NCBI RefSeq assembly: GCF_022179185.1
Contig: NZ_BPQJ01000022.1
Span: forward strand, 1 to 57,830
Source of the DNA: Methylobacterium frigidaeris
GTDB lineage: Bacteria; Pseudomonadota; Alphaproteobacteria; Rhizobiales; Beijerinckiaceae
Reading direction: 5' to 3'
DNA: 57,830 nucleotides
The position numbers were made by a program, and so were the translations under genes. Shown piece by piece: positions 8,322 through 16,694 of the stretch; the first letter of the stretch is position 1, and each line of letters starts with the position of its first letter. Under the pieces are notes generated by a model. It worked only from the letters and a program-made list of their open reading frames with translations. It was not told the DNA's origin and searched no databases.

Positions 8322-9608
8322 ATGGCCTCCTGCCCGTTCTCGACCTCCCGCCGCGCCCTGCTGCGCGGGCTCGCCGCCGGCACCGGTGCCGCCGCTTTCG
8401 GCTCGACGCAGGGCCGGGCCGCCGACGCGACGCCCTCGGCCGCCAGCGACGGCACCCTCGACCGTCAGCCGTTCCACGGCCCGCACCAAGCCGGCATCGT
8501 CACGCCGCAGCCGGCCGCCGCCCTGGTCGTCGCCCTCGACGTCCTGGCCGAGGATCGCGGCGAACTCGCCAAGCTGTTCCGGATCCTGACCGAGCGCTTC
8601 GTCTTTCTGACCGCCGGCGGGCCGGTCCCGCCCCTCGATCCGCGGCTGCCGCCGGCGGATTCCGGCATCCTCGGGCCGCAGGTGCTGCCCGACAACCTCA
8701 CCGCCACGCTCAGCGTCGGCGCGAGCCTGTTCGACGATCGCTACGGCCTCGAGGGCGCGAAGCCGCGGCGTTTACGCCCGATGGATCGCTTCCCCAACGA
8801 TTCCCTCGACGGCAAGCTCTGCCACGGCGACCTGCTGCTGCAATTCTGCGCCAACACCGCCGAGACCAACCTGCACGCCCTGCGCGACGTGATCCGCCAC
8901 ACCCCGGGCCTCGTCGCCTTGCGCTGGAAGCTCGAGGGCATGCTGCCGCCCCACGTGGTCAAGCGCCAGGGGCAGGACACGGTGCGCAACTTCCTCGGCT
9001 TCAAGGACGGCACCGCCAACCTCGATACCCGCGACGACGCCCTGATGCACCGCCAGGTCTGGGTGCAGCCGGGGAGTACGGAGCCGGGCAGCGGGGAGCC
9101 GGACAGCAGGGAGCCGACTTGGGCGGCGGGCGGCTCCTACCAGGTGGTGCGGATCATCCGGAACTTCGTCGAGCGCTGGGACCGCACGCCCCTGCGCGAG
9201 CAGGAGCAGATCTTCGGCCGTCACAAGGACAGCGGCGCGCCGCTGGGCGAGACCGACGAGCACGCCCTGCCGGACTATGCCTCGGATCCGGCCGGGACAC
9301 GCACGCCGATGGACGCGCATATCCGGCTCGCCAACCCGCGCACGAAGGAAACCGCCTCCAGCCTGATCCTGCGCCGCGGCTACAACTACTCGGCCGGGAT
9401 CACCCCGTCGGGCCAGCTCGACATGGGCTTGCTCTTCGTCTGCTACCAATCCGACCTCGATGCCGGCTTCGTCGCGGTGCAGAACCGGCTCAACGGCGAG
9501 CCGCTGGAAGAATACATCAAGCCCGTCGGCGGCGGCTACTTCTACGCCCTGCCGGGCGTGAAGGAGCCGGGTGGGTTCCTGGGGCAGGGGCTCCTGGTCG
9601 GGGCCTGA
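8322..9608 (+). CDS. efeB: Deferrochelatase/DyP-type peroxidase EfeB
   Basis: The 428-residue protein has a twin-arginine signal (SRRALLRG, R10-R11), the DyP distal motif GFKDG (226-230) and the probable proximal heme ligand H333 in MDAHIRLANPR. EfeB is a periplasmic heme peroxidase that acts with EfeO and EfeU in acquiring ferrous iron and has been proposed to strip iron from heme. It is the last gene of the operon, 37 bases after efeO. An unusual 15-residue low-complexity insert of three GSxEP-like units lies at about 251-265 and is encoded by a 15-bp tandem repeat. Confidence 0.95.
   Translation: MASCPFSTSRRALLRGLAAGTGAAAFGSTQGRAADATPSAASDGTLDRQPFHGPHQAGIVTPQPAAALVVALDVLAEDRGELAKLFRILTERFVFLTAGGPVPPLDPRLPPADSGILGPQVLPDNLTATLSVGASLFDDRYGLEGAKPRRLRPMDRFPNDSLDGKLCHGDLLLQFCANTAETNLHALRDVIRHTPGLVALRWKLEGMLPPHVVKRQGQDTVRNFLGFKDGTANLDTRDDALMHRQVWVQPGSTEPGSGEPDSREPTWAAGGSYQVVRIIRNFVERWDRTPLREQEQIFGRHKDSGAPLGETDEHALPDYASDPAGTRTPMDAHIRLANPRTKETASSLILRRGYNYSAGITPSGQLDMGLLFVCYQSDLDAGFVAVQNRLNGEPLEEYIKPVGGGYFYALPGVKEPGGFLGQGLLVGA
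9067..9111 (+). repeat. 15-bp tandem repeat, three copies, inside efeB
   Basis: Three in-frame 15-base units start at 9067, 9082 and 9097, each beginning AGCCGG, with a partial fourth at 9112. They encode GSTEP, GSGEP and DSREP in a loop between the GFKDG motif and the heme-ligand region. The repeat is in frame, so length change would not disrupt the protein. Confidence 0.8.
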
Positions 9609-9636
9609 CCGGGGCTCGGCTGATCGACATCCAGCA

Positions 9637-9674
9637 CGTCGTCCCGGAGCCGCATAGCGGAGCCCGGGACGACG
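9637..9674. repeat. Dispersed palindrome family, copy 1 (efeB/M23 spacer)
   Basis: Arms CGTCGTCCCGG (9637-9647) and CCGGGACGACG (9664-9674) enclose AGCCGCATAGCGGAGC-type core sequence. It shares the CCGG-GCCGC-AGCGGA-CCCGG core with five other intergenic copies in this window. It lies between two convergent genes and may also act as a bidirectional terminator. Confidence 0.75.
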
Positions 9675-9714
9675 GAGCCGGTGTGATATCCGTTGAGAGT
9701 GCGGGATCGACCGG

Positions 9715-11796
9715 TCAGCGCATCGCCTCGCGCTGCGCCAGGGTCGTCGGCGCGCCGGATTTCTGGATCAGGCCGTCGATCTGGTCGCGCTGGCGGCGGA
9801 ACTCGGCGAGGAGCCGGCCGTCGAGCTCGCGGCCGCGGGGCACGCGGATCTTCATCGGGTCGACGAAGTGGCCGTTGATGATGACCTCGTAGTGCAGGTG
9901 CGCGCCGGTCGAGAGGCCGGTGGAGCCGACATAGCCGATGATCTGGCCCTGGCGCGCCTTGGCGCCGGCGCTGACGCCGCGGCCGAACCGCGACATGTGG
10001 TTGTAGGTGGTGACGTAGCCGTTGGCGTGCTGGATCTCGACCCGGCGGCCGTACCCTGAATCCCACTCCGCCTTGATGATCGTGCCGTTCCCGGCGGCGA
10101 AGATCGGGGTGCCGATGCGGATCGACCAGTCGACGCCGGTATGGAGCTTGGCGTAGCCGAGCACCGGGTGGCGGCGATAGCCGAAGCCGGAGCTCATGTT
10201 GCCGTCGGCGACGGGCTTGCGCAGCAGGAACTTCTTGAGCGAGCGGCCGGCCTCGTCGAGGTAGTCGATGCTGCCGTCGTCGGGCGACTGGAAGCGGTAG
10301 ATCCGCCGCGATTCGCCGCCGAGATTGAGGGCCGCGAACAGGATGTCGGGCCGCTCGGCCGAGCCGCCGGATTCCTCGTCGTAGGTGTAGAACAGCTCGA
10401 TGCCGTCGCCGGTGGCGACGCGGCGCTGGAAATCGACGTCGTAGCCGAAGATCCGCACCAGGTCCTCGACCGTCGAGCGCGGCAGGTCGTAGCGCGCCGC
10501 GGTCTCGTAGAGGCTGGCGTAGAGGCGGGCACCCGTGCCCTCCTCGTCGTCCTCCGCCTCCTGCTTCGGCGCAGGTTTCTGCGCCGCGCCCTCCGGCACC
10601 GGCGGAGCCACCGACACGAAGGCGCCGCGGTCGTTCATGGCGGCGATCGCCTCGACGCCGGATTCGCCGTAGAGGATCACCCGGGTGAGCTGGCGCGGGT
10701 CGCCGGCCCGGGGCCCGGGGCCGACCTGGAGCCGCATCTGCTGGCCCTCGCCGATCGTGCCGGCCCTTGCCCGGGTGCCGAGAGCCGCGAGGATCGGGCG
10801 GATCTGCTCGTCGAGGCCGCCATTGGCCCTGAGCACGCCCTCCAGGGTCTCGCCGCGCTTGATCGCGACGTCGCGCTCCTCGACCAGCGGCGCGTCACGC
10901 TCCCGCTCGATCTTGGCGAGATCGGTGACGTTCTCGCGCATCACCCGGACCTCGATCGACTTGAACGGGCCGGAAGAACCGCCGAATTCACCGCCGCCGT
11001 CGAGGCCCGGCAGCGCTGCCATGCTGCGCAGCGTGCGCGAGAGCATCAATTGCGGGGCGATGGGGAGCGCGGCGCGGCGTCCGGCCTCGGCGGCGAGCCG
11101 CCGCTCTTCCTCGATCTGCGCCGCCACGTCCTCGTCCGAGAGGGCGGGCGCCCCGGCCGGGACCGCGAGGTCGCCGAGATCGCGCTTGACGACCGACACC
11201 TCGGCATCCGGGGCCTCGGCGGCACTCTGCGCCTCCGGGGCCCGGTCGGTGCCCGGATCGGCGAAGAACCGCATCGGGTCGAAGGCCGGAATGTCGGTCG
11301 CCGCCATCCCGGCGGTGGCCGAGAGCGCGGTGGCGATCCGCACGAAGGGCCGGACCTTGATGATCTCGCGCTCGCCCGCCCGCAGGGTCACCGGGGCCTT
11401 GAAGCTCTGCTTGGCGAGCGCCACCATCGGGTTGCGCACCAGCCGGTCGCCCTTGCGGGCGAGATTGGTGCCGCCCTCGCTGGCGACCGGGCGGGGTGCC
11501 ACCGTGACCGCCTGCGGCAGCTCCGCGAAGGTGACCTCGCCCTGCAGCGAGACCCAAATCGCCGAGCCGATGAGGCCGGCGCCGGTCATGCCGGTGAGCA
11601 CGCAGGCGGTGAGCCAGCGCAGGTTGACGTCGCGCCGGTCGGATCGCGGCGAGGCGGCGCCCGAGAGGTCGAGGGGCGGCTCCCGGCCCGGATCGGCGGT
11701 CCGGCCGCGAGGCGCCTGCTGGGATCCGACCGGGTCGAGCCGCGCGCGCTTCACCGTCTCTCCTTCGCCTTCTCGTTCCGGTGCCGCCGCGGACAT
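9715..11796 (-). CDS. M23-family murein metallopeptidase (membrane anchored)
   Basis: The roughly 693-residue protein has a single membrane helix near the N-terminus (WLTACVLTGMTGAGLIGSAI) and a long periplasmic linker. It ends in a LytM/M23 zinc domain with the HTGVD half-motif and the HLHYE (HxH) motif near the C-terminus. Enzymes of this class cut peptide cross-links of peptidoglycan in growth or division. An opacity/LysM-like segment precedes the catalytic domain (KRGETLEGVLRANGG). The start is uncertain: ATG at 11796 (MSAAAPER), ATG at 11847 or GTG at 11754. It is transcribed away from hupE. Confidence 0.88.
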   Translation of the reverse strand: MSAAAPEREGEGETVKRARLDPVGSQQAPRGRTADPGREPPLDLSGAASPRSDRRDVNLRWLTACVLTGMTGAGLIGSAIWVSLQGEVTFAELPQAVTVAPRPVASEGGTNLARKGDRLVRNPMVALAKQSFKAPVTLRAGEREIIKVRPFVRIATALSATAGMAATDIPAFDPMRFFADPGTDRAPEAQSAAEAPDAEVSVVKRDLGDLAVPAGAPALSDEDVAAQIEEERRLAAEAGRRAALPIAPQLMLSRTLRSMAALPGLDGGGEFGGSSGPFKSIEVRVMRENVTDLAKIERERDAPLVEERDVAIKRGETLEGVLRANGGLDEQIRPILAALGTRARAGTIGEGQQMRLQVGPGPRAGDPRQLTRVILYGESGVEAIAAMNDRGAFVSVAPPVPEGAAQKPAPKQEAEDDEEGTGARLYASLYETAARYDLPRSTVEDLVRIFGYDVDFQRRVATGDGIELFYTYDEESGGSAERPDILFAALNLGGESRRIYRFQSPDDGSIDYLDEAGRSLKKFLLRKPVADGNMSSGFGYRRHPVLGYAKLHTGVDWSIRIGTPIFAAGNGTIIKAEWDSGYGRRVEIQHANGYVTTYNHMSRFGRGVSAGAKARQGQIIGYVGSTGLSTGAHLHYEVIINGHFVDPMKIRVPRGRELDGRLLAEFRRQRDQIDGLIQKSGAPTTLAQREAMR

Positions 11797-12137
11797 GCCA
11801 CGACGGCGAAAAGGACGCCCCGGTCCGCTCCGCAGCACCGCGACCATGCGTGGCTCACGCAGGGAAATCAACGGCGGGCGGGAGACGCATCCCCAATCGG
11901 CCGCATGCTCCGATGCGGCCCGGGTCCGGGGCTGTCTCTCCGGCGCCAGCATGTCAGGATTGAGGCGTCGGGCCCGCTCCCCGTGGCGCCCGATCGTGCC
12001 GCATGGCCGGCGCCGCCCGGACCCGCTTCGGGCGAGGGCATACAACATCGATCCGTGCGGCACTTCTCCCGGTGCAGCCGATTCCCCCGCGGCCCGACCT
12101 GAACTACGGTTCCGCCGATCCTTCCCGGGAGTTTTCC
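11797..12137. other. Divergent spacer between M23 peptidase and hupE
   Basis: These 341 bases are GC-rich with no recognisable gene. The only clear signal is the hupE ribosome-binding site (CGGGAG, just before the ATG at 12138). The uncertain N-terminus of the peptidase gene could extend into the left side. Confidence 0.4.
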
Positions 12138-12725
12138 ATGACGCGTCGTCACGCCGGCCTCGCCGCCGCCCTGCTGCTCCTCTCCTCGCAAGCCGCCTTC
12201 GCGCATCCGGGCCACGGCGACGCGGCCGGGCTCGCGCACGGCTTCGCTCATCCCCTGAGCGGGGCGGACCACCTGCTCGCCATGGTGGCGGTCGGCCTGC
12301 TGGCGGCGGCGCGGGGAGGGCGGGCCCTCTGGGCGGTGCCGCTGGCCTTCCTCGGCATGATGGCGGTCGGCGGGGCGCTCGCCGCCGCGGGAAGCGCGCT
12401 GCCCTTCGTCGAGACCGGAATCGGCCTGTCGGTGGTGGCCTTCGGCCTCGCGGCGGCCTTCGGCGCCGGACTGCCGCTGGCGGCGGCGCTTGCCCTCGTC
12501 GGGACCTTCGCGGTGTTCCACGGCTACGCCCACGGCGCCGAGATGCCCGAGACCGCCTCCGGGCTTGCCTACGGAATCGGCTTCCTGGCGGCGAGCGCGC
12601 TCCTGCACCTCGCCGGAATCGGCCTCGGATTCGGCGCTGGCCGCGTCGCTCAAGGTCGCGCGCTGCCCTTCGCCGGCGCCGCGGTGGCGGTGGCGGGCGT
12701 GGCGGTGCTGGCTGGAATCCACTGA
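12138..12725 (+). CDS. hupE: HupE/UreJ family membrane protein
   Basis: The 195-residue protein has a signal-like first helix and about six membrane segments. It carries the family's His-rich start (HPGHGD) and GFAHPLSGADHLLAM motif just after the leader, plus HGYAHGAEM later. HupE/UreJ proteins are putative nickel permeases for hydrogenase or urease maturation, and some members carry other divalent metals. No hydrogenase or urease genes lie nearby, so the metal and client enzyme are unknown. A CGGGAG ribosome-binding site supports the start. Confidence 0.9.
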   Translation: MTRRHAGLAAALLLLSSQAAFAHPGHGDAAGLAHGFAHPLSGADHLLAMVAVGLLAAARGGRALWAVPLAFLGMMAVGGALAAAGSALPFVETGIGLSVVAFGLAAAFGAGLPLAAALALVGTFAVFHGYAHGAEMPETASGLAYGIGFLAASALLHLAGIGLGFGAGRVAQGRALPFAGAAVAVAGVAVLAGIH

Positions 12726-12730
12726 AAGCA

Positions 12731-12756
12731 CGGCCGGGGGCCGCGCCGCGGCCCCG
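12731..12756. terminator. GC hairpin between convergent hupE and methyltransferase
   Basis: The sequence around 12733-12753 reads GGGGCCGCG, a single base, then CGCGGCCCC, an almost perfect palindrome located between two converging stop codons. A bidirectional terminator is the likely role; there is no T-run. Confidence 0.5.
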
Positions 12757-12757
12757 G

Positions 12758-13600
12758 TCAGCCCGGATTGACGGCCGTCGCGAGCCAGCAGGCGGCGCCG
12801 AGGCGTACCGGCCCCTCCGCCGGCATCGCGTCCCGCAGCGCCGCCAGGGCCCGCTCGCGCAAGGCCGGATCGTCGATCTCGCGCAGCAGCCCGGCGATGG
12901 GCCCGACGGTGGCGGAGAAGCGCGTGGCGGCCTCCGGGTCAGCGCCGATCTCCAGAGGGCACTCGATGGGGGCGACCGCGGCGCCGGTGAAGCCGGCCTG
13001 CCCCAGGAGATCGACCAGCGCCTCGCCCTCCGCGAACCGGAACGGGCCCGGACTGCCGGGGGGCGAGGCCGCGGGCTCGGGCACCACGCTCAGCACCGCG
13101 GCGCGAGGCAGGCTCACCCACGGATTCTCGGCCAGCGCGCGCCAGCACAGGACGGCGAGGCGGCCCCCCGGCCGCAGGGCCCGCCGGATGTTGGCGAAGG
13201 CCGCGCACGAATCCTCGAAGAACATGACCCCGAACCGCGACAGCGCGACATCGTGCCCTCGGTCGTGCTCCTGCGCGAGGGGATGGGTCTGGGCGTCGGC
13301 CTCGATCCAGCGTATCGGCGCGCCGGTGGCCGGCCGGGTGCGGGCCCGGGCCAGCATCGGCCGGGACACGTCCACCGCCGTGACGCCGCCGCCGGCGCCT
13401 GAGCGCGCGGCCGCGAGCAGGGCGATCTCGCCGCAGCCGCAGCCGATATCGAGCACCCGCTCGCCGGGCCGAAGGCCGGCCCCTTCGAGCAGGGAAGCGG
13501 TGAGCGGCGCGAAGACTTGGTCGAGCTCCGCCTGCATGCCGGCCCAGCGCGCGCCGACATCGCCGTTCCAGTACTCCGTCTGGGTGATCGGCTCCGGCAT
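12758..13600 (-). CDS. Class I SAM-dependent methyltransferase
   Basis: The 280-residue cytosolic protein has motif I VLDIGCGCGEIALLA (about 49-63), an acidic motif II (AVDVSRPML) and the post-motif segment FFEDSCAAFANIRRALRPGGRLAVL typical of small-molecule methyltransferases of the UbiE/Methyltransf_11 group. The substrate cannot be predicted. It is convergent with hupE, and mucR starts about 560 bases upstream on the same strand. Confidence 0.88.
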   Translation of the reverse strand: MPEPITQTEYWNGDVGARWAGMQAELDQVFAPLTASLLEGAGLRPGERVLDIGCGCGEIALLAAARSGAGGGVTAVDVSRPMLARARTRPATGAPIRWIEADAQTHPLAQEHDRGHDVALSRFGVMFFEDSCAAFANIRRALRPGGRLAVLCWRALAENPWVSLPRAAVLSVVPEPAASPPGSPGPFRFAEGEALVDLLGQAGFTGAAVAPIECPLEIGADPEAATRFSATVGPIAGLLREIDDPALRERALAALRDAMPAEGPVRLGAACWLATAVNPG

Positions 13601-13674
13601 CGGCTCAGCCCTCGTCCCGTGGGTCCCGCCGCAACGCTACAGCCTGCGCGAGACCGGGGACAACCGGGACCGTC

Positions 13675-14157
13675 TCAGGTCGACTTCCGGGGCCGCCCGC
13701 GCCGCGCCGCGGGGGCACCGCCCGGGGCGCCGCCGTCGCCCTCGGCCCCGCGCAGGCGCCGCCGGCCGAGGCCGCTGTTCTTGGCGAGTTCCGAGCGTTG
13801 CGAGGCGTAGTTCGCCGCGACCATCGGGTAGTCGCGCGGCAATCCCCACTTCTCGCGGTACTGCTCCGGCGAGAGGCCCCGGCCGGCGAGGTGGCGCTTG
13901 AGTGTCTTGTAGGGCTTGCCGTCCTCGAGGCTGATGATGTGGTCCGGCGTCACCGTCCGGCGGATCGGGATCGGCGGCTCGGGCTTCGGCGGCTCGGGCG
14001 CGGGCGGTGCCATCAGCTGGGTCAAGGTCGAGTGGACGGCGCCGATCATCGGCGGCAACTCGTTCGGCGGCACCGCATTGTTGGACACGTAAGCCGTGAT
14101 GATCGCGGCGCAAAGATCGACGACGCGGTCACCAGAGCCATTCTCCTCGACATTCAT
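13675..14157 (-). CDS. MucR/Ros family transcriptional regulator
   Basis: The 160-residue protein has the MucR N-terminal helical oligomerisation region (about 10-50), a Pro/Glu-rich linker and the conserved DNA-binding core RRTVTPDHIISLEDGKPYKT to about residue 120 (YREKWGLPRDYPMVA). MucR proteins bind AT-rich promoters and repress exopolysaccharide, motility and cell-cycle genes in alphaproteobacteria. The usual zinc-ligand Cys of the finger is replaced by Ser (S76, IISLEDG), while H89 remains. The C-terminal tail ends in an AT-hook-like GRPRK. The upstream spacer is unusually AT-rich, which fits autoregulation. Confidence 0.9.
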   Translation of the reverse strand: MNVEENGSGDRVVDLCAAIITAYVSNNAVPPNELPPMIGAVHSTLTQLMAPPAPEPPKPEPPIPIRRTVTPDHIISLEDGKPYKTLKRHLAGRGLSPEQYREKWGLPRDYPMVAANYASQRSELAKNSGLGRRRLRGAEGDGGAPGGAPAARRGRPRKST

Positions 14158-14455
14158 CGCCCAACCCCGTCTGCATCCGTGATAAAGAATGCATGACGAC
14201 GATCAAACGTCAAACAGACTGCGCGTTCACCGAGGTTAATCCTGTGGAGGTAACCAGTGTTCCTCAGTCAGTTGGGATGAGCGCAGGCTAACTTTTGTTT
14301 ATGAAAAGGGCTACGCTCTTCGATGTAGGGGGCCGTCGCGGAGGGGCCGGCACGCGGCCATCGGACGCGGCGCCGGCGCGGATGCGCGGCATCGCGATCA
14401 GCAGGGGATAATCTGGGGATAAGTCTTAGGAGGGATCCGCCCGGCGGCGGATGAA
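14158..14455. promoter_or_regulatory. mucR upstream region, locally AT-rich
   Basis: These 298 bases between mucR and the tRNA genes contain AT-rich patches (around 14180-14210 and 14285-14325) that contrast with their surroundings. MucR family proteins bind low-GC DNA, so autoregulation is plausible. No ORF here looks real; the apparent one at 14268-14492 runs through the tRNA. Confidence 0.35.
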
Positions 14456-14532
14456 TGGTCGGAGTGGCAGGATTTGAACCTGCGACCCCCACGTCCCGAA
14501 CGTGGTGCGCTACCAGACTGCGCTACACTCCG
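14456..14532 (-). tRNA. tRNA-Pro(CGG), copy 1
   Basis: This is a 77-base gene on the minus strand with CCA encoded. The acceptor arms CGGAGTG and CACTCCG pair. The anticodon stem CCACG/CGTGG carries the loop TTCGGGA with anticodon CGG (reads CCG, proline), and the T-loop is TTCAAAT. It is identical over its whole length to the copy at 14621-14697. Confidence 0.96.
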
Positions 14533-14564
14533 ACGCGCCCGAAGGCACGGGTATCATACAATCA

Positions 14565-14585
14565 AAACATCTTGTGCAGATGTTT
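14565..14585 (-). terminator. Hairpin with T-rich tail between the two tRNA-Pro genes
   Basis: Arms AAACATCT and AGATGTTT enclose a five-base loop. On the minus strand the stem is followed by TTTTGATTGT. This matches an intrinsic terminator for the upstream tRNA copy (14621-14697) and implies that the second copy has its own promoter or is transcribed by read-through. Confidence 0.55.
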
Positions 14586-14620
14586 GAAGGTCTCGGGAAG
14601 ACTCAGCCTCGTGAGAGGGC

Positions 14621-14697
14621 TGGTCGGAGTGGCAGGATTTGAACCTGCGACCCCCACGTCCCGAACGTGGTGCGCTACCAGACTGCGCTACACTCCG
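14621..14697 (-). tRNA. tRNA-Pro(CGG), copy 2
   Basis: This is identical to copy 1 over all 77 bases including CCA, with the same anticodon CGG. It lies 88 bases upstream of copy 1 in the direction of transcription. Flanking sequences differ, so the duplicated unit is essentially the gene itself. A good promoter lies at 14725-14753. Confidence 0.96.
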
Positions 14698-14724
14698 AAC
14701 GGCCGGCCGTGGCCGACGACCGGG

Positions 14725-14753
14725 CTTATAGCGGGGGCATCCGGGGGCCGCAA
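14725..14753 (-). promoter_or_regulatory. Sigma-70-type promoter for tRNA-Pro
   Basis: On the minus strand TTGCGG (14753-14748) and TATAAG (14730-14725) are separated by 17 bases, placing the start of transcription shortly before the tRNA 5' end at 14697. Spacing and location fit a stable-RNA promoter. Confidence 0.65.
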
Positions 14754-14933
14754 GGCCGTTCATGCGCGATGGCCGAGTTTCTTGAGCCGGCGCTTTTCGG
14801 GCAGCGACCGCCCGCGGTCAGGGGACGGAGCGAGGGGAGAGAATGTCTTGCGCGATTCGCTCTCGCCCCCCATTGTCCCGCTCTCAGGACAGTCGGCACC
14901 GGCGGGGTGGCGTATGGCGAGCCGGGTGGCGGC

Positions 14934-16607
14934 GTGAGCGAGGACGACCAGGCCGGGGTGCCGGAGCCGGGAGCGAGCCACTCCACGGAGGCCCCGTCCT
15001 TGGCGCATTTGAAATCTGCGACGATCCGCGAGCCCGGCCTCGACGACCGCGGCAGCGTGTTCTTCGCGGCGATCGAGATGACCCGGATGCCGATGATCCT
15101 GACCGATCCGCGGCAGCCCGACAACCCGATCGTGTTCGCCAACCGGGCGTTCCAGGACCTCACCGGCTACACGCAGGCCGAGCTGATCGGACGCAACTGC
15201 CGCTTCCTGCAGGGGCCCGAGACCAGCCGCGAGACCGTGCGCGAGCTGCGCGAGGCGGTCGAGGAGCGCCGGGCGGTCGCGACCGAGATCCTGAACTACA
15301 AGCGCGACGGCTCGCCGTTCTGGAACGGCATCTTCATCGGCCCGGTCTTCGACGAGGCCGGGGCGATCGTCTACTTCTTCGCCTCGCAGCTCGACGTGAC
15401 GCGGCGGCGGGTCTCGGAGCAGGCCTTCCGCCAGGCCCAGAAGATGGAAGCGATCGGCCAGCTCACCGCCGGCCTCGCCCACGACTTCAACAACCTGCTC
15501 CAGGTCGTCTCCGGCAACCTCGAACTGGCGCGCAATTCCGTGACGAGCGAGCGGGCGCAGCGCCAACTCGCCAACGCCGCCGGCGCGGCGGAGCGGGGGG
15601 CGAAGCTGACGAAGCAGCTCCTGTCCTTCGCCCGCAAGGCGCGGCTGGAGCCGCGCTCGCTCAACCTCAACGCGCTGGTGCTCGCCTTCGCCGAGGTGGC
15701 GGAGAGCACGCTCGGCAGCACCGTCTCGGTGCGCCTCGACCTGACGCCGCGGCTGCCGGCGGTCACCCTCGACCGCACCAACCTCGAGATGGCGCTTCTC
15801 AACGTGCTCATCAACGCCCGCGACGCGATGCCGGCGGGCGGCACGGTGACGATCTCGACCGGAACGGTCCATCTCGACGGCGACGGCAAGGCCCGCGGCC
15901 TGCCGCCCGGCGACTACGTGGCCCTGCGGGTTCGCGACGAAGGGGAGGGGATGGCGCCCCACGTCGCCGAGCGGGCGACCGAGCCGTTCTTCTCGACAAA
16001 GGGCCCGGGCAAGGGCACCGGCCTCGGCCTCGCCATGGCGCACGGCTTCGTGCAGCAATCCCGCGGACGGCTCGAGATCGAGAGCCGGCCCAAGGGCGGC
16101 GGCATCGAGGGCGGCACCACCATCACGATGCTGTTTCCGGCGGGCCTGGGCGCGGCCGCCGAGGAGGAGCCCGCCCAGCAGAGGGCGGTACTGCGGCGCG
16201 GCGACGAGACCGTGCTGGTGGTCGAGGACAGCGACGACGTGCGGGCGCTCGCCCGCGAGTACCTCGAGAGTCTCGGCTACCAGGTGCTCTCCGCCCACAA
16301 CGGCGAGGAGGCCTTGGGGATCCTGGAGCGGGAGGAGCGGATCGATCTCCTGTTCTCCGACATCGTGATGCCGGGCAGCCTCAACGGCCTGATCCTGGCC
16401 GACCGGGCTCAAGCGATGCGGCCGGACCTGCCGGTGCTGCTGACCACCGGCTACAACGAGGACCTGGTGGCGGAGGGGCCCGCGACCCCGACCATGGACG
16501 TGCTCGGCAAACCCTACCGCAAGTCCGAGCTCGCCGACCGGATCCGTGCCGCCCTCGACCGCGGCGCCAGGCCGATGCCGGCCCCGGGCGAGCCGCATCA
16601 CGGGTGA
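14934..16607 (+). CDS. Blue-light LOV histidine kinase with C-terminal receiver
   Basis: The 557-residue hybrid kinase has a LOV/PAS domain (about 45-155) with the flavin motif GRNCRFLQG (86-94). Its adduct-forming C89 and the conserved DVT exit with Q152 are present. Next come the phosphoacceptor H183 in GLAHDFNNLL, the ATPase N-box (NVLINARDAM, 290-299), G1 DEGEGM and G2 GTGLGLAM, and a receiver domain with D476 in LLFSDIVMPG. All parts are intact, so blue-light control of a phosphorelay is likely. The GTG start at 14934 was chosen because upstream sequence resembles no domain; an in-frame ATG lies at 14769. No partner response regulator is adjacent. Confidence 0.93.
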   Translation: MSEDDQAGVPEPGASHSTEAPSLAHLKSATIREPGLDDRGSVFFAAIEMTRMPMILTDPRQPDNPIVFANRAFQDLTGYTQAELIGRNCRFLQGPETSRETVRELREAVEERRAVATEILNYKRDGSPFWNGIFIGPVFDEAGAIVYFFASQLDVTRRRVSEQAFRQAQKMEAIGQLTAGLAHDFNNLLQVVSGNLELARNSVTSERAQRQLANAAGAAERGAKLTKQLLSFARKARLEPRSLNLNALVLAFAEVAESTLGSTVSVRLDLTPRLPAVTLDRTNLEMALLNVLINARDAMPAGGTVTISTGTVHLDGDGKARGLPPGDYVALRVRDEGEGMAPHVAERATEPFFSTKGPGKGTGLGLAMAHGFVQQSRGRLEIESRPKGGGIEGGTTITMLFPAGLGAAAEEEPAQQRAVLRRGDETVLVVEDSDDVRALAREYLESLGYQVLSAHNGEEALGILEREERIDLLFSDIVMPGSLNGLILADRAQAMRPDLPVLLTTGYNEDLVAEGPATPTMDVLGKPYRKSELADRIRAALDRGARPMPAPGEPHHG

Positions 16608-16694
16608 GCCCGACCTGCCGACGAAATCGCCGTGTCGTCACTTCACTGACATGGGACGTGCGCAGAACGGCCGCGCTCACCCGCTGAGGATCCC

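Noticed and set aside
12138..12725. HupE as part of a hydrogenase locus
   Set aside because: No hydrogenase, urease or nickel-assembly genes lie within the window, so I kept a generic metal-permease label.
14268..14492. A 74-residue minus-strand frame running through a tRNA
   Set aside because: It is created by the tRNA-Pro sequence and its flanks; the tRNA explains the conservation.
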